Shown here: positions 56,654-64,000 of the stretch, piece after piece
How the letters are laid out: each line of letters opens with the position of its first letter
Numbering within the stretch: the stretch's first letter is position 1
Assembly (NCBI GenBank): GCA_003242895.1
Contig: QKMY01000019.1
Span: 84,574-148,573, forward strand
DNA: 64,000 nucleotides
DNA from: Candidatus Margulisiibacteriota bacterium
GTDB taxonomy: Bacteria > Margulisbacteria > Riflemargulisbacteria > GWF2-39-127
Reading direction: 5' to 3'
The notes under the pieces: generated by a model
Database searches by the model: none
Seen by the model: the letters and a program-made list of their open reading frames with translations, nothing else
What the model was told of the DNA's origin: nothing
Made by a program: the position numbers and the translations under genes

Positions 56654-57793
56654 ATGGACGAGAAGATTATTAAGAATAGGTATGAATTTATTTTGTTATT
56701 TGATGTGCAAGACGGGAATCCTAATGGTGACCCGGATGCAGGGAACTTGCCACGAGTTGATGCAGAAACTGGGCTGGGCTTAGTTACTGATGTATGCTTA
56801 AAAAGAAAAGTGCGTAATTATGTTCAGATTATTAAAGAACAGGATAAAAGTAATGAAAGAAAATATGATATTTATGTTAAAGAAAAAGCTGTATTAGGTC
56901 GGGCACATGTTGAGGCGTTTCACGACTTGAAAATAGAACTTGGTGAAGGTGCAACCATAAATATTCCTGATAATTTAAAAGAGGATTTTGAGGATTACAA
57001 TTTACCTGATGGTCTTAGTATTATTGATGATGAAGATACTCTAGTATTAGTTGTGGCAGCAGATGCTGATAAAAAGCAAATTAAAGAATATTTGAAGGAA
57101 TCAAAACCTTCGAAGGAATTAAAGAAATTTATTGATGATTCAATAAAAAATGTGAAATCTCGTAAACCAACGGCTGATGAGACGGAGAAAGGTCGAGACT
57201 GGATGTGTAAGAATTTTTATGACATCAGAACTTTTGGCGCAGTATTATCTTTAAAGTCAGCTCCTAATTGTGGACAGGTTCGTGGTCCGATACAACTAAC
57301 TTTTGCCAGATCGATTGACCCAGTAGTTGCTCTCGAACATTGCATTACTCGTATGGCAGTAGCAACAGAAGCTGAAGCTGAAAAGCAAGGTGGAGATAAT
57401 CGTACAATGGGGAGAAAATACACGATACCTTATGGTTTGTATAAGGCTCACGGATTTGTTTCTTCTCATTTAGCAGCACAAACAGGGTTTGACAAGGATG
57501 ATTTGGAATTATTGTGGGAAGCAATTGAAAATATGTTTGATCATGATCATTCCGCAGCTCGAGGTTTGATGGCAACAAGAAACCTTATCATTTTTAAACA
57601 TGAGTTACCTTTAGGTAATGCTTCTGCCAATAAATTATTCGATTTGGTAACTGTAGAAAAAACAGATAAAGACAAACCCACCAGATCTTATAATGATTAC
57701 ACTGTCACTATCGATAAATCCAATCTTCCTAAAGGAGTAACAATCGATGATGCCAGTGTTCTCACAGGCGTAACAATCATAGAAAAATTATAA
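56654..57793 (+). CDS. cas7c: Cas7c (Csd2), Cascade backbone subunit
   Basis: RAMP-fold protein that forms the helical backbone along the crRNA. The Csd2 signature is clear: LLFDVQDGNPNGDPDAGNLP, DVCLKRKVRNYV, FYDIRTFGAVLS, NCGQVRGPIQLTFARSIDPV and MGRKYTIPYGLYKAHGFVS. AGGAG at 56641-56645 sits 8 nt before the ATG at 56654, so that start is preferred to the ATG two codons earlier. It is the last gene of the effector half; transposase debris follows. Confidence 0.97.
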   Translation: MDEKIIKNRYEFILLFDVQDGNPNGDPDAGNLPRVDAETGLGLVTDVCLKRKVRNYVQIIKEQDKSNERKYDIYVKEKAVLGRAHVEAFHDLKIELGEGATINIPDNLKEDFEDYNLPDGLSIIDDEDTLVLVVAADADKKQIKEYLKESKPSKELKKFIDDSIKNVKSRKPTADETEKGRDWMCKNFYDIRTFGAVLSLKSAPNCGQVRGPIQLTFARSIDPVVALEHCITRMAVATEAEAEKQGGDNRTMGRKYTIPYGLYKAHGFVSSHLAAQTGFDKDDLELLWEAIENMFDHDHSAARGLMATRNLIIFKHELPLGNASANKLFDLVTVEKTDKDKPTRSYNDYTVTIDKSNLPKGVTIDDASVLTGVTIIEKL

Positions 57794-57810
57794 TGCGATA
57801 ACGGAATGTA

Positions 57811-57838
57811 GTACGGAACGGTCGCGACCGTTCCCTAC
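57811..57838. repeat. REP-like palindrome, copy 1
   Basis: A 28-bp palindrome with half-site GTACGGAACGGTCG; the central 20 bp are perfect and one outer position is mismatched. It begins 17 nt after the cas7c stop. Same family as the copies at 57956 and 58154. Confidence 0.8.
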
Positions 57839-57840
57839 AA

Positions 57841-57951
57841 TTAACCGAAACAGGAAAAATTATTGATGATAGAATTAATTGGCTACTGGATCAGTATGAA
57901 TGTGTAGAAATCGATGAATATATTATTATGCCGGATCACGTGCATAAATGA
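57841..57951 (+). pseudogene. Middle fragment of a REP-associated tyrosine transposase (RAYT)
   Basis: A 36-codon open stretch reads LTETGKIIDDRINWLLDQ and then DEYIIMPDHVH, the region of Y1 transposases carrying the HUH (His-x-His) metal site. It lacks a start and the rest of the enzyme and stops right after the motif. It lies between palindrome copies 1 and 2. The gene at 58013 lacks just this part. Confidence 0.7.
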
Positions 57952-57955
57952 TATC

Positions 57956-57983
57956 GTAGGGAACGGTCGTGACCGTTCCCTAC
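57956..57983. repeat. REP-like palindrome, copy 2
   Basis: A 28-bp palindrome with half-site GTAGGGAACGGTCG and a single central mismatch (CGTG in place of CGCG). It directly follows the HUH fragment. Confidence 0.8.
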
Positions 57984-58012
57984 ATTGATATGTTTAATAA
58001 GGACAACTAATA

Positions 58013-58381
58013 GTGAAGGAAAGAAAAAAACAAAGGTTACCTGATTTCGATTATGGACGCCCTGGATGGTATTTTGTTACATCATGTGTGAAGAATAGTT
58101 TTTATCCATTGTCAGTATTATCGAATGCAGTCAGCGGCGAATCGATTAATATCGTAGGGAACGGTCGCGACCGTTCCCTACAAAATAAAATAAAACCATT
58201 ACCGGAATTGATGGGGGCATTTAAAACAACATCTTCTAAATTGATTCGTCAGAATATAGATCCTTCTTTTTCGTGGCAGAAATCATACCACGATCGAATT
58301 ATTCGTAATGATGACGAATTGAACCGGATTCGAATGTATATTAGAAATAACCCTGCTAACTATAAATACAAGGAATGTTGA
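58013..58381 (+). pseudogene. Internally deleted REP-associated transposase (RAYT)
   Basis: A 122-residue frame joins the N-terminus of a RAYT (RLPDFDYGRPGWYFVTSCVK) to its C-terminus (FKTTSSKLIRQ, WQKSYHDRIIRNDDELNRIR, MYIRNNPANY). Intact family members have about 180-200 residues; the central part with the HUH motif is missing here, so the protein cannot be an active Y1 transposase. The perfect palindrome copy 3 lies inside the frame and is translated as VGNGRDRSLQ, a feature I recall from related genes. It ends 3 nt before cas4. Confidence 0.75.
58154..58181. repeat. REP-like palindrome, copy 3 (perfect)
   Basis: A perfect 28-bp palindrome with half-site GTAGGGAACGGTCG, located within the transposase remnant frame. 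REP-type palindromes are the DNA substrates of RAYT enzymes. Confidence 0.85.
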
Positions 58382-58384
58382 TAT

Positions 58385-59023
58385 ATGTATTCGGAAGACT
58401 CTACTGTTATGTTATCTGCTTTACAGCACTATCAGTTCTGTCCACGGCAATGCGCATTGATTCATGTCGAGCAGATCTGGGAAGAAAATTATTTGACTGC
58501 CCAGGGCCGGGTCATGCACGAACGGGCTGATAGTGAAGAAAATGAAAAAAGAAAAGATGTCCGAATCGAACGAAGTATAGCTTTGACCTCGATGCAAATG
58601 GGATTAAGAGGCAAAGCTGATGTGGTTGAGTTTCATTTTGATAAGCAGACAAGGAAATGGAATCCTTATCCGGTGGAATATAAACGAGGCAAGCCAAAAG
58701 TCGATGAGTGTGACAAGGTCCAACTATGTGCCCAGGCTCTCTGCCTGGAAGAAATGATGAGTACAACTATACCCGAAGGTGCACTGTTCTACGGTAAGAC
58801 CAGACGGCGGGAAGTTGTCTATTGTGATGAAGCGCTCCGTAATACAACAATTCGGATTGCACATGAGGTGCACAAACTGATTGATAATGGCATAGTACCT
58901 ATGGCACAATATGAGAAAAAGTGCGATTCATGTTCTCTGGTTGATGTATGTATGCCAAAAAAGAATATAAAGCAAGTTAGTTATTATATGAATAAGGTTT
59001 TAAAGGAGATTGTTTGTGAATAA
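58385..59023 (+). CDS. cas4: CRISPR adaptation nuclease Cas4
   Basis: PD-(D/E)xK exonuclease with a 4Fe-4S cluster that trims prespacers at the PAM side together with Cas1-Cas2. The cluster cysteines are Cys19 (QFCPRQC) and Cys180, Cys183 and Cys189 (CDSCSLVDVC); the nuclease core includes VVEFHF and PVEYKRGKPK. Its 212 residues are a normal length. A GTG for another small frame overlaps the last codons. Confidence 0.96.
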   Translation: MYSEDSTVMLSALQHYQFCPRQCALIHVEQIWEENYLTAQGRVMHERADSEENEKRKDVRIERSIALTSMQMGLRGKADVVEFHFDKQTRKWNPYPVEYKRGKPKVDECDKVQLCAQALCLEEMMSTTIPEGALFYGKTRRREVVYCDEALRNTTIRIAHEVHKLIDNGIVPMAQYEKKCDSCSLVDVCMPKKNIKQVSYYMNKVLKEIVCE

Positions 59024-59087
59024 TTCTGATTTGATATTATACCAGGCCGAAGATGGTCAGACCAATCAGGTTGAAGGGGAGCGATAG
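59016..59087 (+). pseudogene. Truncated start of a RhuM-family gene
   Basis: A GTG frame of 23 codons (NNSDLILYQAEDGQTNQVEG) has AAAGGAG 9 nt upstream and resembles the conserved N-terminus of RhuM-type virulence proteins (ILYQTEDGKT-like). The rest of the gene (normally about 300 residues) is missing. It overlaps the end of cas4 by 8 nt. It may be debris of an insertion between cas4 and cas1, or a chance likeness given its short length. Confidence 0.45.
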
Positions 59088-59177
59088 ATGGAATTAGATG
59101 CAGAGCAAGAAGCTTATCAGGATGACATAGCTTTTAATAGTCTTCAAGAAATAATTAAAGAGAATAAATTTAAATGA
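59088..59177 (+). CDS. Small acidic ORF between cas4 and cas1
   Basis: A 29-codon frame with AAGGGGAG upstream encodes an acidic peptide (MELDAEQEAYQDDIAFNSLQ and nine more residues). Its stop overlaps the cas1 start (ATGA), so it could couple cas1 translation to the upstream message. cas1 itself has only a weak ribosome binding site, which makes such coupling plausible. It may instead be the tail of a deleted gene. The family is not recognised. Confidence 0.4.
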   Translation: MELDAEQEAYQDDIAFNSLQEIIKENKFK

Positions 59178-60205
59178 AAAAGCTTCTCAATACTTTATTT
59201 GTTACAACTCAAGGCGCGTACCTCAACAAAGAAGGCGAGACTGTTGTTGTTTCTGTTGATAAAGAAAAAAGATTGCAACTGCCTATTCTGACGCTTGATG
59301 GAATAGTTTGTTTTGGTCAAGTCAGTATGAGCCCTTACCTGATGGGGTTTTGTGCAGAGAGGAATGTGACGGTTTCTTTTTTGACGGAATGGGGTAAATT
59401 TTTGGCTAGCATACATGGCAAGACTGCTGGTAATGTTCTGCTTAGACGTGAGCAATACCGCTGGGCTGATAATCTTGAACAGTCTGCATTAATGGCGAGG
59501 AACATGATTATAGGTAAAGTAGCTAATTGCCGGACTGTTATTAACCGGGTGTTACGTGACCATAAAGATAAGGTTAATGAACCGAAACTTGCCTCAGTAG
59601 CTAAATCAATGGCTTATTCAATAGATCAACTCAGGAACTGTAACGATCTTGACCATATCCGCGGTATAGAAGGGGACTCGGCTCATAATTATTTTGATAC
59701 TTTTAATGAATTAATTACTAACAAAAAAGCTTGCTTTCGTTTTGATACTCGTAATCGTCGTCCGCCACTTGATATTGTTAACTGCTTATTATCTTTTGTT
59801 TATACCTTACTGATGCATGATATCCGGTCCGGACTGGAAACAGTAGGTCTGGATCCTTACGTAGGCTTCCTGCATCGTGATAGGCCTGGTCGGGCAAGCC
59901 TGGCCCTGGATATGATGGAAGAATTCCGGGCTTGTATTGCTGACAGATTAGTTTTGTCTTTAATTAATAGAGGACAGATAGATGAAAAAGGTTTTACTAA
60001 ATCGGAATCCGGAGCTGTGCTTATGAATGACGATACAAAGAAAACCGTTTTGTCAGAATACCAGAAACGCAAACAGGAAGAGATAACTCACCCGTTTTTA
60101 GAAGAGAAAGTTAGTGTCGGACTATTGTTCTATATTCAGGCTCTTTTGCTGGCACGATATATTCGTGGCGATTTGGATGGATATCCTGTTTTTTTATGGA
60201 AGTGA
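59174..60205 (+). CDS. cas1: CRISPR integrase Cas1 (type I-C)
   Basis: Catalytic subunit of the spacer integrase. The metal site is complete: Glu166 in RGIEGDSAHNYF, His234 in YVGFLHRDRPGR and Asp246 in LALDMMEEFR. The N-terminal beta domain starts LLNTLFVTTQGAYLNKEG. The 343-residue length is normal. It overlaps the small ORF upstream by 4 nt and is followed by cas2 after 9 nt. Confidence 0.97.
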   Translation: MKKLLNTLFVTTQGAYLNKEGETVVVSVDKEKRLQLPILTLDGIVCFGQVSMSPYLMGFCAERNVTVSFLTEWGKFLASIHGKTAGNVLLRREQYRWADNLEQSALMARNMIIGKVANCRTVINRVLRDHKDKVNEPKLASVAKSMAYSIDQLRNCNDLDHIRGIEGDSAHNYFDTFNELITNKKACFRFDTRNRRPPLDIVNCLLSFVYTLLMHDIRSGLETVGLDPYVGFLHRDRPGRASLALDMMEEFRACIADRLVLSLINRGQIDEKGFTKSESGAVLMNDDTKKTVLSEYQKRKQEEITHPFLEEKVSVGLLFYIQALLLARYIRGDLDGYPVFLWK

Positions 60206-60214
60206 TTTTGTATT

Positions 60215-60505
60215 ATGATGGTATTAGTAAGTTATGATGTTATGACCTCCAGTACGGGAGGAAAAAAACGCTTACGCAGAGTCGCAAAAGCGTGCAAGAA
60301 TTACGGACTCAGGGTTCAATGCTCTGTTTTTGAGTGTAATGTTGATCCGGCCCAGTGGGTCGCTTTGAAGCAGCAACTGCTTGAGATCATTGATATTGCA
60401 AAAGATAGCTTGCGATTTTATTACCTTGGTTCTAACTGGCGAACCAGAGTAGAGCATGTAGGCGCAAAAGAAGTGCGCGATTTAGAAGCTCCTCTAATAA
60501 TCTGA
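60215..60505 (+). CDS. cas2: CRISPR integrase subunit Cas2
   Basis: A 96-residue ferredoxin-fold protein bridging two Cas1 dimers. It begins MMVLVSYDVMTSS with the conserved Asp after the first strand, and contains RRVAKACKNYGLRVQCSVFE and FYYLGSNWRTRVEHVG, as in type I-C Cas2. Two adjacent ATGs are possible starts. It is the last cas gene before the leader. Confidence 0.96.
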   Translation: MMVLVSYDVMTSSTGGKKRLRRVAKACKNYGLRVQCSVFECNVDPAQWVALKQQLLEIIDIAKDSLRFYYLGSNWRTRVEHVGAKEVRDLEAPLII

Positions 60506-60682
60506 TGCGAACCCATAGTGACCATAAATTCCCTGGAAGGTTCGCGAATTTAAAATTTTGTTATTATTATAATGATTTTTAAAAATGTTTTTTGCTGATA
60601 TACTTAAGATAAATTAAATATCCTTAAGTATCGCGAAAAAGCCTCTTGTAAGCTTAGCAGTTATTAGCTCTCACAAAAGGCA
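60506..60682 (+). promoter_or_regulatory. CRISPR leader
   Basis: An AT-rich 177-nt segment between cas2 and the first repeat. It contains a 7-bp inverted repeat (GCGAACC at 60507, GGTTCGC at 60539), a possible -10 box TATAAT at 60568-60573, and a perfect 9-bp inverted repeat (ATACTTAAG / CTTAAGTAT, 60600-60631). The leader is on the cas2 side, so new spacers are expected to enter next to position 60683. Confidence 0.75.
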
Positions 60683-63600
60683 GTCGCTCCCTACGCGGGA
60701 GCGTGGATTGAAACTAAAAAGTACCGAACTTACTATTGATGGCAGAAAGTCGCTCCCTACGCGGGAGCGTGGATTGAAACTAGGGGAAAAGTAGTACCCC
60801 TTAAGAAATTGAAAGTCGCTCCCTACGCGGGAGCGTGGATTGAAACCTGCATGGTAAGGAGCGATACCGATTCAAACTAGTCGCTCCCTACGCGGGAGCG
60901 TGGATTGAAACGAGTTTTACCCGACTTCAAAAGAGATGATAAGGCCAAGTCGCTCCCTACGCGGGAGCGTGGATTGAAACAATTACTGTTTGGTAGCCAT
61001 TATCTGCAAATATGGTCGCTCCCTACGCGGGAGCGTGGATTGAAACGGTATGAAAACATCCAACATAATGATTTACCTTATGTCGCTCCCTACGCGGGAG
61101 CGTGGATTGAAACTTTCAAAATCAAACATTTGACCATTGTAAAAGGTCGCTCCCTACGCGGGAGCGTGGATTGAAACATGATGACCCCACGGATAGTGTA
61201 TCAAGTGGTCAGTCGCTCCCTACGCGGGAGCGTGGATTGAAACTTCCTTGAGGCTATTGCAAATACGCAAGAAATAGGTCGCTCCCTACGCGGGAGCGTG
61301 GATTGAAACTGTAACCTTGCGTTTTCTATTCTTCCAAAGGGCTTGTCGCTCCCTACGCGGGAGCGTGGATTGAAACAGTTGAATCATCAGCCCTTACTCC
61401 TGCTATTTTCGTCGCTCCCTACGCGGGAGCGTGGATTGAAACTGTCTGACAAGGAAAATGACGTAATCTATGTGGGTCGCTCCCTACGCGGGAGCGTGGA
61501 TTGAAACTCTCATATAACATTTCAAAGAACACCTTGACTTCGTCGCTCCCTACGCGGGAGCGTGGATTGAAACTACGGTTCCACAAGCGATACGCACTTT
61601 AGGCACGTCGCTCCCTACGCGGGAGCGTGGATTGAAACCTCCAACACCAGAAGAACGCTTGAAACGTCTTGGTCGCTCCCTACGCGGGAGCGTGGATTGA
61701 AACTATAGCCAAAGCGGTCTGCCACCAAGACCACTTCGTCGCTCCCTACGCGGGAGCGTGGATTGAAACTCCTTCTAGTTCATCCTCGCTACCTTCGAGA
61801 TCGTCGCTCCCTACGCGGGAGCGTGGATTGAAACTCATTAGAAGGCAGGGAATACCTCAGAGAGCTTGGTCGCTCCCTACGCGGGAGCGTGGATTGAAAC
61901 CTCCTTGCATCTATTATTTTTACCGTTACTTTTGTGTCGCTCCCTACGCGGGAGCGTGGATTGAAACATAAAAATCAAACCATTGGAGCAAAATTTGCAG
62001 TCGCTCCCTACGCGGGAGCGTGGATTGAAACTATTTCCTCAATTACTCGCCCCATCAAAGATGGTCGCTCCCTACGCGGGAGCGTGGATTGAAACTGGCA
62101 ATAATACTCGTGGTTTTCTCTTGGCTCCGGTCGCTCCCTACGCGGGAGCGTGGATTGAAACATCAAAATCACCTTCAGGAAGTACGACAGTTTTAGTCGC
62201 TCCCTACGCGGGAGCGTGGATTGAAACCATCACAAAGCTATATAATCCATTAGCGCCAAAAGTCGCTCCCTACGCGGGAGCGTGGATTGAAACCTGTCAC
62301 ACCAGTTGCGTTCGCTTCTGAAATCGTGTCGCTCCCTACGCGGGAGCGTGGATTGAAACCACATATGCCGAAACATTTGAACGGAATCGATAAGTCGCTC
62401 CCTACGCGGGAGCGTGGATTGAAACCGGTGGTGAGTTGATACTCGGTGGAGGCCAATCCAGTCGCTCCCTACGCGGGAGCGTGGATTGAAACTGGGAAAG
62501 AAACGCAGCACCCCAAACCAACGATAGTCGCTCCCTACGCGGGAGCGTGGATTGAAACAAGCGTTGATTTGCCTGCACCGTTCGGTCCCATTGTCGCTCC
62601 CTACGCGGGAGCGTGGATTGAAACGCTTTCGACAAGTTTATTAATATACGCTGACTGGTCGCTCCCTACGCGGGAGCGTGGATTGAAACAACAAGCGCAA
62701 GGCGAATCCCTCTCTAGCTATTATGTCGCTCCCTACGCGGGAGCGTGGATTGAAACTGACTTTCCCTCAGCTAACCACTTCAAAACCTTTGTCGCTCCCT
62801 ACGCGGGAGCGTGGATTGAAACATCTTCTTTCAGTGCGACATGACCAAAAAGACCAGGTCGCTCCCTACGCGGGAGCGTGGATTGAAACCACTCAATCAA
62901 AAATAATTACACGATTGCTATTGTCGCTCCCTACGCGGGAGCGTGGATTGAAACTGGTTTCATCTTCCTTGCTCCGTCATATTATAATGTCGCTCCCTAC
63001 GCGGGAGCGTGGATTGAAACATTATCCCAGTAACAACAAAGTTTTGTACCCATGTCGCTCCCTACGCGGGAGCGTGGATTGAAACTCGAATATCTGTAAT
63101 GGCCCACCATCCTGAGTGATGGTCGCTCCCTACGCGGGAGCGTGGATTGAAACGAAAAAAAGTAATAACGCTGGCGATAAGGTCCGTATGTCGCTCCCTA
63201 CGCGGGAGCGTGGATTGAAACTAACTATCATTCTCCCAGTAACTTTTTTTGCTGGGTCGCTCCCTACGCGGGAGCGTGGATTGAAACCCATTTCCCCTTG
63301 CCAGCGCCCCAAGTGAATAATGTCGCTCCCTACGCGGGAGCGTGGATTGAAACCCTCAACAAATCGTTTTCCCTGAGAGAATACTTTGGTCGCTCCCTAC
63401 GCGGGAGCGTGGATTGAAACTTGATAGGCTCTAGGCTTACAACTACTTCCGGAGTCGCTCCCTACGCGGGAGCGTGGATTGAAACCGGAGAGGCAGCTGC
63501 TTTTGCTGCAAGGGCTATGGTCGCTCCCTACGCGGGAGCGTGGATTGAAACAGAATATTTAATGTTTATGACGGTAAAAATAACTGTCGCTCCCTACGCG

Positions 63601-63990
63601 GGAGCGTGGATTGAAACAATTTATCTTCAAGCTCTTTTTGATCTTTGGTCAGTCGCTCCCTACGCGGGAGCGTGGATTGAAACTTTCTCAAATTCACGGC
63701 CTGCAAATTTCATTACGTCGCTCCCTACGCGGGAGCGTGGATTGAAACTTTAGCCCTGTGAGCTTGGTTCCTCAAATTGCTCGTCGCTCCCTACGCGGGA
63801 GCGTGGATTGAAACACTGAAAGGCTCTATACAGGGAGTACGCCGACTAGGTCGCTCCCTACGCGGGAGCGTGGATTGAAACCATCTTACAGCAGGAGAGT
63901 TGATTTTGCAGGTTAGTCGCTCCCTACGCGGGAGCGTGGATTGAAACAATTAATTCCGGTTCCCGGTAGAGATTAAATTCCGGTCGCTCC
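60683..63990 (+). CRISPR. Type I-C CRISPR array, 50 full repeats plus a truncated terminal repeat
   Basis: The 32-nt repeat begins GTCGCTCC, folds through the 7-bp stem CGCTCCC / GGGAGCG and ends GTGGATTGAAAC, a standard type I-C repeat. I count 50 complete copies (first 60683-60714, last 63916-63947) with spacers mostly 33-36 nt; all copies read as identical. After one more 35-nt spacer-like unit only the first 8 nt of a repeat remain (63983-63990). Transcription is towards increasing coordinates, giving crRNAs with an ATTGAAAC-ending 5' handle after Cas5c cleavage. Confidence 0.98.
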
Positions 63991-64000
63991 AGACATTATG

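Noticed and set aside
60847..60879. Spacer 3 shares AAGGAGCGATACC with the msrA leader (near 49759-49771)
   Set aside because: Only 13 nt match, centred on a ribosome binding site; too short for a self-targeting claim.
60905..63753. Many open frames across the array encoding repeated peptides such as VAPYAGAWIET and SLPTRERGLK
   Set aside because: They are translations of the CRISPR repeat in different frames, without ribosome binding sites.

Overview
The window is an AT-rich chromosomal stretch from a bacterium with a two-membrane (Gram-negative type) envelope. The evidence for that is an exported beta-barrel-like protein, lipoproteins with clear lipoboxes, a periplasmic FKBP isomerase and Wzm/Wzt polysaccharide export. 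Other genes (RNase J, a chemoreceptor, several 4Fe-4S proteins, MsrA) fit a motile, probably anaerobic or microaerobic organism. No rRNA, tRNA or other phylogenetic marker was found, so I do not name a phylum. The standard genetic code fits all genes.

Region 1 (1-2000): a terminator, a long imperfect inverted repeat, a small ORF with a strong ribosome binding site, and a methyl-accepting chemotaxis protein on the minus strand. Region 2 (about 1.9-29 kb): a large surface-polysaccharide locus, nearly all on the plus strand and densely overlapping. It starts from a good sigma70-type promoter with wzm and wzt, then a ferredoxin-like/pyruvyltransferase fusion, a set of glycosyltransferases, a sugar aminotransferase with a cupin and a methyltransferase, a Wzy-like membrane protein, a DUF362 protein, a CapK-like adenylate-forming enzyme, wecB, a two-domain dehydrogenase, a fusion ending in a WecG/TagA glycosyltransferase, and a Wzc-like chain-length/tyrosine kinase protein. 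The locus mixes ABC-exporter genes with Wzy-type genes.

Region 3 (29-51 kb): mostly housekeeping and envelope genes in both orientations. These are a lipoprotein with Ig-like repeats and a pectate-lyase-like domain, an ABC-F ATPase, a DEAD-box RNA helicase, a THUMP methyltransferase, a MORN-type repeat protein, FKBP, PpnP, a CapA-like protein, an unusual thioredoxin, a polyferredoxin membrane protein, RNase J, MsrA and a lipoprotein. Within it, 41.1-44.8 kb holds four accessory genes: two unknowns, a DUF4291 protein and a small TIR-like/Rossmann candidate. This is the most plausible place in the window for an undescribed system, but the case is inferential.

Region 4 (51.2-64 kb): remnants of minus-strand genes, then a complete type I-C CRISPR-Cas locus in the order cas3, cas5c, cas8c (with an internal cas11c start), cas7c, cas4, cas1, cas2, and an array of 50 full-length repeats ending in a truncated repeat. 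The effector and adaptation halves are separated by shuffled pieces of a REP-associated (RAYT) transposase carrying three copies of a 28-bp palindrome. A RhuM-like gene start and a small ORF lie between cas4 and cas1. All core type I-C genes are intact and the repeats read as identical, so the system looks functional.
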